Assembly (NCBI GenBank): GCA_963846505.1
Contig: CAWJWD010000004.1
Span: 186,001-250,000 of the forward strand
Reading direction: 5' to 3'
Length of the DNA stretch: 64,000 nt
From: JACVRW01 sp963846505
GTDB lineage: Bacteria; Actinomycetota; Thermoleophilia; Solirubrobacterales; Thermoleophilaceae
Below are positions 17,618-26,021 of this stretch, in pieces. The position numbers and the translations under genes are program-made. The notes under the pieces are model-generated. The model was not told the origin of the DNA, searched no databases, and saw nothing but the letters and a program-made list of their open reading frames with translations. Every line of letters begins with the position of its first letter. Within the stretch, counting starts at the first letter, position 1.

Positions 17618-18730
17618 GTGGCGGAATCCGTCCTCTCTCAGCGCCGGCTCAACCGCGCCCTGCTCGCCCGCCAGGGACTGCTCGAGCGCTCGTCCACGTC
17701 GGCCGTGGACGTGATCGAGCAGCTCGTCGGGATGCAGGCGCAGGTGCCCTCGAATCCGTACGTGGCGCTCTGGTCGCGGGTCGAGGGCTTCGACCCGCAG
17801 GAGCTGAGCGCGTCGATCGAGCGACGCGCGGCCGTGCGGGCGAGCAGCTTGCGCAACACCGTCCATCTGCACACGGCTGCGGATGCGCGCAGCCTGCAGC
17901 CGCTGACGGCCAGGGTCCGAGCGCAGTCGTTCAAGGCCCCCTTCGGCGCGTCGCTCGGAGACGCCGAGCTCGACCAGGTCGTGGCCGCCGGCCGAGCGTT
18001 GCTCGAACGGCAACCGCTCACTCGGGCACAGATCGGCGAGGGCCTGGCAGCGCGCTGGCCCGAGGTGCCGCCGGCGTCGCTCGGGCAGGCCGTCGCGCAC
18101 CATCTGCCACTGATCCAGGTCCCGCCGCGCGGCATGTGGCAGCGCAGCCACCAGGCGACGCTGGCGCTGACCGAGCGCGAGCTCGGCGAGCCGCTGGAGC
18201 CGGAGCCGTCGCTCGACGCCCTCGTGCTGCGCTACCTCGCCGCCTTCGGACCGGCCGCCGGCGCCGACGTGCGGACCTGGTCGCGCATCACCGGCCTCAA
18301 GGCCGTGATCGACCGGCTGCGTCCCGATCTGCGCACGTTCCGCGACGAGCGCGGCCGCGAGCTGCTCGACGTGCCCGACGGGCTGTTCGCCGACCCGGAC
18401 ACCCCCGCCCCGCCCCGCTTCCTGCCCGAGTACGACAACGTCCTGCTCAGCCATCAGGACCGCTCGCGCGTCCTCGTCGGCCTCAGCCCGGGCCTGCCCT
18501 ACCCGACCGGTCGCTGGATCGGCCAGCTGCTGGTCGACGGCTGCTTCCGCGCCTACTGGAAGATCACCGAAGACCGCGACGTCACGACGCTCGAGATCGA
18601 TCGCTTCGCACCGCACCCCGACGACCCGCCCGACACCCGCGCCGCGATCGAGGCGGAGGGCCGGGGACTGCTCGGCTTCGTCGCACCGGACGCCACCGCG
18701 ACCCGAATCGCGTTCGTCGCAGCCAGCTAG
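17618..18730 (+). CDS. AlkZ-like winged-helix DNA glycosylase family protein (HTH_42)
   Basis: A 370-residue protein with the hallmarks of the AlkZ/YcaQ family: VLSQRRLNRALLARQGLLER, the LVGMQAQVPSNPYVALWSR block (Q40-A-Q42 matches the catalytic Gln-x-Gln motif known from AlkZ glycosylases acting on interstrand crosslinks), and the LRNTVHLHTAADAR winged-helix segment. The C-terminal beta-rich part includes LPEYDNVLLSHQDR and YWKITEDRDVTTLEIDRF. It may repair bulky or crosslinked lesions; the damage it recognises is unknown. The GTG start lies 9 nt after TAGTGT. The stop codon shares CTAG with cysE. Confidence 0.8.
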   Translation: MAESVLSQRRLNRALLARQGLLERSSTSAVDVIEQLVGMQAQVPSNPYVALWSRVEGFDPQELSASIERRAAVRASSLRNTVHLHTAADARSLQPLTARVRAQSFKAPFGASLGDAELDQVVAAGRALLERQPLTRAQIGEGLAARWPEVPPASLGQAVAHHLPLIQVPPRGMWQRSHQATLALTERELGEPLEPEPSLDALVLRYLAAFGPAAGADVRTWSRITGLKAVIDRLRPDLRTFRDERGRELLDVPDGLFADPDTPAPPRFLPEYDNVLLSHQDRSRVLVGLSPGLPYPTGRWIGQLLVDGCFRAYWKITEDRDVTTLEIDRFAPHPDDPPDTRAAIEAEGRGLLGFVAPDATATRIAFVAAS

Positions 18731-19446
18731 CCGCCGACGGAGTCCGGCCCGCGCCGGTTCTCGAGCGGGCGCACGTCGTCCGCCTGAGGCTTGCGGCCGG
18801 TCTCCTCGGCCACCAGCTCCTCGAGCGCGTTGAGGCGGTTGGCCAGGCCCTTCATCGCGTCGGCCACCGGGTCGGGCAGGTGCACCCAGTCGGCGTCCGG
18901 GCCGCTCGGCTTCTTGCCGTCCACGCGGACCGGGTGGCCGGGGTTGCCGACGACGGTGGAGTTCGGCGGCACGTCGTGGATCACGACCGAGTTGGCGCCG
19001 ATCTTGGTGCGCGCGCCGACGGTGATCGGGCCGAGCAGCTTCGCGCCCGAGCCGACCATCACCTCGTCGCCGACCGTCGGGTGGCGCTTGCCGCGCTGGA
19101 AGCCGGTGCCGCCGAGCGTCACGCCCTGGTAGAGCGTCACGTCCGCCCCCAGCTCGGCGGTCTCGCCGATCACGACGCCGGAGCCGTGGTCGATGAACAG
19201 GCGCGGGCCGATGCGTGCGGCGGGGTGGATCTCGATGCCGGTGATGACCTTGGTCATGTTCGCCAGCAGCCGTGGCAGGATCGGCACGCCCGCCTGGTAG
19301 AGCATGTGCGAGACGCGATGCGACAGCACCGCCTGCACGCCGCCGTAGGTGAGCAGGATCTCGAGCCGCCCGACCGCGCGCGCGGCGGGGTCGCGCTCCT
19401 GGGCCGCGGTGAGGTCCTCGCGCACCTCGCGACCGACTTGAGCCAT
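18727..19446 (-). CDS. cysE: serine O-acetyltransferase
   Basis: Makes O-acetylserine, the substrate of CysK. The 239 residues contain an N-terminal helical part (REDLTAAQERDPAARAVGRLEILLTYGG) and the left-handed beta-helix of hexapeptide repeats with IHPAARIGPRLFIDHGSGVVIGETAELGADVTLYQ and GVTLGGTGFQRGKRHPT (the catalytic His region). It is of the short EpsC type with a C-terminal extension of about 60 residues, relatively rich in charged residues. It lies 21 bp downstream of cysK, in the same operon. Confidence 0.94.
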   Translation of the reverse strand: MAQVGREVREDLTAAQERDPAARAVGRLEILLTYGGVQAVLSHRVSHMLYQAGVPILPRLLANMTKVITGIEIHPAARIGPRLFIDHGSGVVIGETAELGADVTLYQGVTLGGTGFQRGKRHPTVGDEVMVGSGAKLLGPITVGARTKIGANSVVIHDVPPNSTVVGNPGHPVRVDGKKPSGPDADWVHLPDPVADAMKGLANRLNALEELVAEETGRKPQADDVRPLENRRGPDSVGG

Positions 19447-19467
19447 GGCGAGAGTCCGGGCATGAGG

Positions 19468-20415
19468 TCAGGGAGCGAAGAAGGGCGTGCTCACGTAGCG
19501 CTCGCCGGAGTCGGGCATGATCACGACGATTCGCTTGCCACGCAGCTCCGGCCGCGAGCCGACCTGGATCGCCGCCCACAGCGCGGCGCCGCAGGAGATG
19601 CCGGCGAGCACGCCCTCGCGGCGGGCGCACAGGCGCGCGGTCTCGAGCGCGTCCTCGTCGTCGACGGGCACGATCTCGTCGATCACCTCGCGGTTGAGCA
19701 CGGCGGGCACGAAGCCGGCCCCGATCCCCTGCAGCTTGTGCGGTCCCGGCCGGCCGCCGGAGAGCACCGGCGAGCTCTTGGGCTCGACGGCGACGACTCG
19801 CAGCTCCGGGTTGCGCTCCTTGAGCCGCTCGCCGCAGCCGGTGATCGTGCCGCCGGTACCGACGCCCGCGACGAGCACGTCCACACGTCCCTCGAGGTCG
19901 CGCCAGATCTCCTCGGCGGTCGTGCGGCGGTGGACGTCGGGGTTGGCCGGGTTGGAGAACTGGTCGGGGATCCAGCAGTTGCCGCGCTCGCGACAGATCC
20001 CGCGGGCGGCCTCGCGCGCTTCGTCCATCCCCCCCAGCGACTCGATCAGTCGCACCTCGGCGCCGTAGAGGCGCAGCAGGCCCTCGCGCTCGCGGCTCAT
20101 GCCCTGCGGCATCGTCAGCACGAGGTCGTAGCCCTTGGCGGCGCAGACGAAGGCGAGCGCGATGCCGGTGTTGCCCGAGGTCGACTCGACGATCGTGTTG
20201 CGACCCGGCTCGATCCGCCCCTCGGCCTCGGCGGCATCGACCATCGCCACGCCGATGCGGTCCTTGACGCTGCCCGCGGGGTTGTAGGCCTCGAGCTTGC
20301 CGATCAGCTCGGCGCCGCAGTCCGGCGCCACGCGCGTGAGGCGGACCATGGGCGTGCCGCCGACGATGTCGGCGAGGTTGTCCGGCACGGCACGGGCGAC
20401 CTGCGGCACGCTCAC
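19468..20415 (-). CDS. cysK: cysteine synthase (O-acetylserine sulfhydrylase)
   Basis: PLP enzyme that makes cysteine from O-acetylserine and sulfide. Visible are the PLP lysine in YNPAGSVKDRIG (about K51), STSGNTGIALAF, the phosphate-binding GVGTGGTITG, and the C-terminal MPDSGERYVSTPFF. I chose the GTG at 20415 because TACAGT (plus 20423-20428) lies exactly 7 nt before it, a leaderless arrangement. In-frame GTGs at 20421 and further upstream (to 20457) are alternatives. cysE follows in the same operon, and an Rrf2 regulator lies 184 bp upstream on the same strand. Confidence 0.93.
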   Translation of the reverse strand: MSVPQVARAVPDNLADIVGGTPMVRLTRVAPDCGAELIGKLEAYNPAGSVKDRIGVAMVDAAEAEGRIEPGRNTIVESTSGNTGIALAFVCAAKGYDLVLTMPQGMSREREGLLRLYGAEVRLIESLGGMDEAREAARGICRERGNCWIPDQFSNPANPDVHRRTTAEEIWRDLEGRVDVLVAGVGTGGTITGCGERLKERNPELRVVAVEPKSSPVLSGGRPGPHKLQGIGAGFVPAVLNREVIDEIVPVDDEDALETARLCARREGVLAGISCGAALWAAIQVGSRPELRGKRIVVIMPDSGERYVSTPFFAP

Positions 20416-20523
20416 CGTCACGACTGTACCGGCGTGCCCGGCACCCGCAGCCGGCAAATACGTGATTGAGACCCGTCTATCGGAGGAAAGAGGGCCTCAG
20501 CGACCCACGACGAGGAGGTTCAC

Positions 20524-20589
20524 GTGTACATCGGTGGCGGCATTCTCACGATCATCGTCATCATCCTGCTGATCGTGCTGCTGTTCTAG
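20524..20589 (+). CDS. 21-residue hydrophobic peptide
   Basis: A tiny open frame, MYIGGGILTIIVIILLIVLLF, preceded by a near-perfect Shine-Dalgarno AGGAGG 5 nt before the GTG. After the GGG turn it is one uninterrupted hydrophobic helix, enough to span a membrane once. It sits alone on the plus strand between cysK and the Rrf2 gene, ending 10 bp before the 3' end of the latter. Similar single-helix peptides are known in actinobacteria, but I know no function for one. Confidence 0.65.
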   Translation: MYIGGGILTIIVIILLIVLLF

Positions 20590-20599
20590 GCGCGGACCG

Positions 20600-21001
20600 C
20601 TAGATGTAGTACATCGTCGCGCCGGCCTCCTGGGCCTCGCGCTCGGCGACCTCGGCGATCGTCGTACCGCCGAGGACCGACTTGACGGCGTCGACGGCGT
20701 CCTCCCAGACGGGACCGGCGTCGGCGGCGTCGCTGCCGAGGCTGCCCTCGAGCAGCTCGACGATCTCCAGCACGGTGATCTCGGCGGGCGGGCGGGCGAA
20801 TGTGTAGCCGCCCTTGACGCCCCGCTGGCTCTGCAGCACGCCGGCGCGGCGCAGCGTCGCGAACAGCCCCTCGAGGAACTGCACGGGGATGTCGCGCGCA
20901 CGGGCGATCTCGCCGATCGGGACGGGTGCGTTGCCGCCGCGACGGGCCAACTCGGTCAACGCGCGAACGGCGTAGGGAGACTTGCTAGTGATGACCAGCA
21001 C
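20600..21001 (-). CDS. Rrf2-family transcriptional regulator (CymR-like)
   Basis: A 133-residue winged-helix regulator: ITSKSPYAVRALTELARRGG, IGEIARARDIPVQFLEGLFATLRRAGVLQSQRGVKGGY (recognition helix and wing) and the LEIVELLEGS dimerisation helix. It has no cysteine at all, so it cannot bind an Fe-S cluster like IscR or NsrR; it is more like CymR, which controls cysteine genes together with CysK in Bacillus. Its position upstream of cysK-cysE fits this. The GTG start follows TAGAGT by 8 nt. Confidence 0.85.
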   Translation of the reverse strand: MLVITSKSPYAVRALTELARRGGNAPVPIGEIARARDIPVQFLEGLFATLRRAGVLQSQRGVKGGYTFARPPAEITVLEIVELLEGSLGSDAADAGPVWEDAVDAVKSVLGGTTIAEVAEREAQEAGATMYYI

Positions 21002-21025
21002 GGACTTCCACTCTACGGTATGGCG
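21002..21025. promoter_or_regulatory. bidirectional promoter with overlapping -10 boxes
   Basis: The whole gap between divergent starts is 24 bp. On the minus strand TAGAGT (plus 21010-21015) lies 8 nt before the rrf2 GTG; on the plus strand TACGGT (21014-21019) lies 6 nt before the vanZ ATG at 21026. The two hexamers share the central TA. Polymerase bound one way would block the other. Confidence 0.6.
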
Positions 21026-21397
21026 ATGACCGTCCTGCGGCGACTCGACCCGTGGCTGTGGCCGCCGCTGCTGATGGGCGTGATCTTCTTCTTCTCCGCC
21101 CAGCCGAGCCTGTCGACCGACCTCGGCTTGATCGACCTGATCGGCCGCAAGCTGATCCACTTCTCCGAGTACGCGCTGCTGTGCTTCCTCTGGTGGCGCG
21201 TGTTCGTGCGCCGCCTTCCCGCCGGGCGCGCCGCGCTGGTCGCGCTGCTGGTCTCCAGCGCCTACGCGGTCACCGACGAGTTCCACCAGACCTTCGTCGA
21301 GGGGCGCCACGGCACGCCCGTCGACTGGGCGATCGACACCGCCGGCGCGAGCCTCGCCGCCTGGCGGCTGAGCCTGCGCCAACGCGTCCGCGCCTGA
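21026..21397 (+). CDS. VanZ-family membrane protein
   Basis: A 123-residue protein with four transmembrane helices and the VanZ signature: LLMGVIFFFSAQPSL, GRKLIHFSEYALLCFLWWR, SSAYAVTDEFHQTFVEGRHGTPVDWAIDTAGASLAA. VanZ proteins give low-level teicoplanin resistance in enterococci, but most relatives have unknown envelope roles. I use the second ATG because TACGGT lies 6 nt before it; an in-frame ATG at 21020 directly abuts the -10 box. Its TGA overlaps the ATG of the histidine kinase gene (TGATG). Confidence 0.85.
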   Translation: MTVLRRLDPWLWPPLLMGVIFFFSAQPSLSTDLGLIDLIGRKLIHFSEYALLCFLWWRVFVRRLPAGRAALVALLVSSAYAVTDEFHQTFVEGRHGTPVDWAIDTAGASLAAWRLSLRQRVRA

Positions 21398-22575
21398 TGC
21401 TCACGCGGCTGCCGATCGAGTCGCTGCGGATGGTGGTCGTGTTCGCGGTCGCCCGCTTGGCGCTGGCCCTGCTCGGGCTCGCGGCGGTGCTCGTGCTGGG
21501 GTTCCCCTTCAGCGAGCGTGGGTTCGCCGTCATCGGCGGGGTGGTGCTGCCCTGGTCGGTGGCGATGCTCGTGCTCGCCCGGCGCAAGCCCGACGTGGCC
21601 CTCAGCCCGCTGGTCGCAGTCGGCGACATCGCGGTGCTGACGTTGCTCGAGGTGATGGTCCCCGAGGCCCTCGGCGCGATCCGCCTGGCCGCGATGTTCC
21701 TCATCACCGCGCACGCGCACTTCCAGGGCGAGCGGCGCGGCGTGGCGATCGCGGCCGTCGGCTCGATCGTGCTGGTGGTCGCCACCGAGCTGCGCGGGGA
21801 CACCAACGTCGGCGGCAACGTGCTGCTGCTGTACCAGGTGGTGTTCGTGGTGGCGGCCCTGGCCAGCGGCATCGTGGTCGGGCGCTTGCGCACGACCGAG
21901 TCGGCCTCGCGCCTGCGCGCACGCGACCTCTCCCGGCGCACGCTGCAGGCCGAGAGCGAGGCCCGGCGCCGCGTGGCGGAGTCCATCCACGACGGGCCGG
22001 TCCAGGAGCTGATCGGGCTCGACATGATGCTCGGCGCGGCCCGCCAGGCGGCTGTCAAGGGTGACGAAGCGCGGGCGCTGGAGCTGATCGACGAGGCGCG
22101 GGCGCTGACCGAGCGCAACGTACGTGCGCTGCGCGACGAGATCGTCGAGCTCGGACCGTACGCGTTCGAGGAGCTCGGCTTCGCGACGGCGATCGAGAAC
22201 TGCATCCCGGTCTGGCGCAAGCGCTTCGACGTCGACGTGCTGGCGACGATCCAAGCGCTGGAGCTGCCGTCCGACGTCGCCGGCGACCTGTTCCGGATCG
22301 CCCAGGAAGCGGTCGTCAACGCCGGTCGTCACGCCCAGGCCGAGGCCGTCTCGATCTCGCTGCGAGAAGTGGACGAGCAGGTCGAGCTGCGGGTGACCGA
22401 CAACGGCTGCGGCTTCCAGGGCGTCGATCCGCTCGCCTCCAGCCAGCCCGGCCACCTCGGGCTGGCGAGCATGCGCGAGCGTGCGGAGCTGCTCGGCGGC
22501 AGCTTCGACATCGCCACGTCGGACCTGGGCACGCGGGTGCTGGTGCTGGCGCCGCTGAAGGCGCCCGCATACTGA
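21397..22575 (+). CDS. orphan NarL-type sensor histidine kinase
   Basis: A 392-residue membrane sensor kinase. The N-terminal 165 residues hold five or six hydrophobic helices with no recognisable extracellular sensor domain. Then comes a HisKA_3 dimerisation domain, RRRVAESIHDGPVQELIGLDMML, with the phosphoacceptor H198, and an HATPase_c domain (FRIAQEAVVNAGRHAQ N-box, VTDNGCGF G1 box, GHLGLASMRERAELLGG). No response regulator is adjacent, unlike most NarL-type systems. The start codon overlaps the vanZ stop by one base, so expression is coupled. Confidence 0.88.
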   Translation: MLTRLPIESLRMVVVFAVARLALALLGLAAVLVLGFPFSERGFAVIGGVVLPWSVAMLVLARRKPDVALSPLVAVGDIAVLTLLEVMVPEALGAIRLAAMFLITAHAHFQGERRGVAIAAVGSIVLVVATELRGDTNVGGNVLLLYQVVFVVAALASGIVVGRLRTTESASRLRARDLSRRTLQAESEARRRVAESIHDGPVQELIGLDMMLGAARQAAVKGDEARALELIDEARALTERNVRALRDEIVELGPYAFEELGFATAIENCIPVWRKRFDVDVLATIQALELPSDVAGDLFRIAQEAVVNAGRHAQAEAVSISLREVDEQVELRVTDNGCGFQGVDPLASSQPGHLGLASMRERAELLGGSFDIATSDLGTRVLVLAPLKAPAY

Positions 22576-22584
22576 GCCGAATGC

Positions 22585-24791
22585 TCAGGCCGCGGCGGGC
22601 GCCGTCCGCTCGCCGTCCGCGGCGTCGACCTCGGACGGACCGATGGGGCTCACCCGCACCGGGATGCCGGTCAGGTGCGCCATGCCGGCGAGCCGCTCGA
22701 GGTCCTCCGGCCCGCGAGCCGGCGAGCACGTTGACGTTCGCGCCGGCGTGGCTGTTGGCCAGCGACCAGCCGCCGCGATGGCCCCAGCCGTGCGGCAGCG
22801 CGACCGAGCCGGGCGTCATCTCGTCGGTCACGAGCACCGGCACGCCGACGCGCCCGCCCGCGACTCGAGCGTCGCCCGGCTCGCCGTCCTCGAGCCCGCA
22901 GGCCGCGGCGTCGTCGGGATGCATGCGCAGCGCCTGCACCCGGCCGCCGCGCATCAGCAGCGGCGCGTTGTGCATCCAGGAGTTGTGCGAGCGCAGCTCG
23001 CGCAGGCCGATCAGCAGCAGCGGGAAGTCCGCGTCGTGCTCCGGCGCCCGGCAGGCGGGCGAGCTCGCCGAGCGATCTCGGCCGGCGCCAGCTGCAGGCG
23101 CTTGCGTGGCGTGCGCAGCTTCGCGCCGAGCACGCCGGTGGCGACGTGCTCGGCGAGCACGACGCCGTGCGGGTGCTTGCGCCAGCGAGCGCAGCGAGAG
23201 GCCCGCCGCGGCGCAGGCCGAACAGGTCGCCCGCGCGGCCCGGTGCGCAGCAGCAGGTCGATCAGCGTGCGCGGGCGCAGCCGCAGGCCCGGCCTTCGCC
23301 AGCCAGCGCAGCGGCCGGCGCGCTGTAGGGCGCGATGCCGATCCGGCGCGAGACCGCGTCGATCGCCTCCCACTCCTGGCGCGCCTCGCCCGCCGGCTCG
23401 ACGACCGCCTCGGTGGTCTGGATGAACGGCGTCGTGAACAGGCCGAGGAACGCGACCGGGATCGTCCTCGCGCTCGTAGAAGGTGGTGGCCGGCAGCACG
23501 TAGTCGGCGTGGCGGTTGGTCTCGTTGACGTAGAGGTCGAGCGAGACCATCAGGTCGAGCGCGCCGAGCGCGCGCTCGAGCGCGTCGCCGTCGGGCACCG
23601 ACAGCACCGGGTTGCCGGCGGACACGAACAGCGCCCGCACCTGACCCTCGCCCGGCGTCTCGATCTCCTGCGGCAGCAGCGACGCGGGCAGGTTGCCGAT
23701 CACGTCCGGGAAGCCGCCGACGCGCGAGCGGCGCTGGCCGTAGGTGGCGAGGCCCGAGCCGCTCGGCGACCTCGTCGAGCGCGATCGGCGGGTCGCCGAA
23801 GACCGCGCCGCCGGGCCGGTCGAGGTTGCCGGTGACGGCGTTGAGCGCGTCGAGCAGGAACGCGACGAGCGTGCCGAAGCGACCGAGGCAGGAGCCGGTG
23901 CGCCCGTAGGCGGCCGCGCCGTCGGCGGCGGCGAAGTCGCGCGCGAGCTCGCGCACGCGCTCGGGCGGGATGCCGGTGCGCTCGGCCGTCGCCTCGGGCG
24001 TGTGCGCGGCGGCGACGCCGCTCGAGCGCGTCGACGCCGTCGGCCCAGCGCTCGAGGTAGCACGCGGTCGGCCAGGCCGCTCCTCGAAGATCACCTGCAG
24101 CAGCGACAGCAGCAGCCAGGCGTCGGTGTCGGGGCGGATCGGCAGGTGCTCGAACTGGCGCGCGGTCTCCGTGCGGCGCGGGTCGACCACACGACCGACG
24201 CGCTCGATCTCCAGCAGCCGCTCGCGGATGCGCGGCGACGAGCACGACCGAGCCGTGCGAGACGAGCGGGTTGGCGCCGACCATGAGCAGGAAGCTGCGT
24301 GCGCTCGAGGTCGGGGATCGGCAGCAGCAGCGGCGAGCCGTACATCAGCGCGCTGGCGGCGAAGCGGTTGTTCACGTCCTGCGAGCCGGCCGAGTAGTAG
24401 TGCGGCGAGCCGAGCGCGTCGAGGAAGCCCTTGACCCAGAGCGTGTGCGAGTAGGAGAACGCGCCGGGGTTGCCCATGTACCAGGCGATCGAGCTCGGTC
24501 CGCGCGTGTCGAGCAGGCGCTGCAGGCGGCCGCCGATGTCGTCGAGCGCGCTGTCCCAGGACACGCGCTCGAAGTCGCCGTCCGCGGTGCGCTTGCAGCG
24601 GGTGCAGGCACGCGGTCCGGGTCGTTCTGCACCTCGGCCATCGCGATGCCCTTCGGGCACGCGTACCCGCGCGAGAGCGGGTGGTCGGGGTCGGGCCGGA
24701 GCTTGGTCAGCTTGCCGTCCTCGACCGTGGCGACCATCCCGCAGAGCGGCTCGCAGATCCGGCAGAACGTGACCTTCTGCTCGGTAGCCAT
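22585..24791 (-). CDS. molybdopterin oxidoreductase, formate-dehydrogenase-like (frameshifted)
   Basis: Bis-MGD enzyme of about 735 residues. The N-terminus carries a 4Fe-4S domain (TFCRICEPLCGMVATVEDG, then SRGYACPKGIAM). Later pieces include GDFERVSWDSALDDIGGRL, YMGNPGAFSYSHTLWVKG and, near the end, SHNSWMHNAPLLMRGGRVQALRMHPDDAA and the MGD-binding VALPHGWGHRGG with NVLAG. The end reads GERTAPAAA. A dozen or so frameshifts interrupt it. The Mo ligand is not assignable with confidence, and no partner electron-transfer subunit lies nearby. TAAGGT lies 9 nt before the ATG. The physiological substrate is unknown. Confidence 0.8.
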
Positions 24792-24844
24792 GCTCAGGCC
24801 ACCTTAACTGGCCAGCCAGCCAAAAGCGACCCCCAGCCGGCTGG

Positions 24845-25921
24845 TTAGATCCAGCCGCGCTCGGTGGCGATCAGAACCGCCTGCGCGCGGTCGACGGCGC
24901 CGAGCTTGGCGTAGGTGTTGTGCAGGTGCGTGCGCACCGTGCTCGTCGAGAGCTCGAGCTCGTGGGCGATCTGCTTGTAGACCTTGCCCTCGGCCAGGCG
25001 CTTGAGCACCTCGACCTCGCGGGTGGAGAGCGGGCACGGGTCGACGTTGCGCTTGGCGTTGCCGTTGCCCTGCGGCAGCTCGTACATGACCGAGCGCAGC
25101 TGCTCGGTCGAGAGGCCGACCGCCTTGGCGGCGTTCAGCAGCTCCTTGGGGTTGACCGGCTGGGCGTGCCCGTAGTGGGCGAGCATGTCGGCCAGGCGCA
25201 CGAGCGCGGCCTCGCCCTCGGCGTCGTCGGCGTGGTGACGCTCGATCGCCAGCGCGAGCCGGTTGGGCAGCGCCCAGCGGCGGGCCAGCACGCCGCCGAC
25301 CAGCGCGTGGTCGACGCCCAGCTCGAGGCGCTCGCGGTGCAGGCGCTCCTCGGGGGTGCGCGCGTCGCCGTGGATCTGGGACGGGTAGCCGGGGTAGGCG
25401 TGGGCGAGCACGAGCTTGCCGATGTCGTGCAGCAGCGCCGAGCAGAGCAGCTCGTCGCGGGCGTCGTAGTCGAGCTCGCGGGCGAGCCGGTCGGCGGCGG
25501 ACTGGGTGGCGACGGCGTGCAGGCGGAAGCGCTCGGGCATCAGGTCCCAGCCCGGGGTGCGCTCGAAGAAGTCGAAGGTGGCGGTGCGGGCGGCGAGCGT
25601 CTCGACCCCTTCGGGGGTGAGCATCTCGACCGCCTCGGGGATGCTGGCGATCTTGCCGCGCTTGCGCACCGCGGTGCGGTTGGCGATCCGCAGCACGGTG
25701 ATGACCAGCGCGACGTCGGACTCGACGGCCGCGACGACCTCGCCGGTCGAGGTGCGCTCGGCGCGCACGACGCGCAGCACGCGGTTGCGCGACTCGGCCA
25801 GCGCCGGGAACGCCTCGAGCGCCTCGAACGCAGCGGTGAGCCGGCGGCCGTGGCCCTCGTTGTGCCTTGCGACAACGGGATCGGCCCCGGCGGGCTGAGT
25901 CAATGCGGCGGCTGCTTCCAC
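24845..25921 (-). CDS. HDOD-domain protein with C-terminal LuxR-type HTH
   Basis: A 358-residue fusion. Residues about 30-230 form an HDOD domain (ITVLRIANRTAVRKRGKIAS, the ALLHDIGKLVLAHAYPG metal-like site at H165-D166, then the DHALVGGVLARRWALP helix). Residues about 293-358 are a complete LuxR/NarL DNA-binding domain (LSTREVEVLKRLAEGKVYKQIAHELELS, then TVRTHLHNTYAKLGAVDRAQAV). It is probably a transcription factor whose HDOD part senses a signal or partner. The GTG start has no clear ribosome site or -10 box, so the N-terminus is uncertain. Confidence 0.85.
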   Translation of the reverse strand: MEAAAALTQPAGADPVVARHNEGHGRRLTAAFEALEAFPALAESRNRVLRVVRAERTSTGEVVAAVESDVALVITVLRIANRTAVRKRGKIASIPEAVEMLTPEGVETLAARTATFDFFERTPGWDLMPERFRLHAVATQSAADRLARELDYDARDELLCSALLHDIGKLVLAHAYPGYPSQIHGDARTPEERLHRERLELGVDHALVGGVLARRWALPNRLALAIERHHADDAEGEAALVRLADMLAHYGHAQPVNPKELLNAAKAVGLSTEQLRSVMYELPQGNGNAKRNVDPCPLSTREVEVLKRLAEGKVYKQIAHELELSTSTVRTHLHNTYAKLGAVDRAQAVLIATERGWI

Positions 25922-26021
25922 GAGTTCGATGGTGATCGCTTCCTAGCTGGGTTCCGGCATGCGCCTTCCTGGCGCCTCCTGCCCTGGCTATCGGCAGGTG
26001 GATGCCCAGAGTTGAGGTCTG

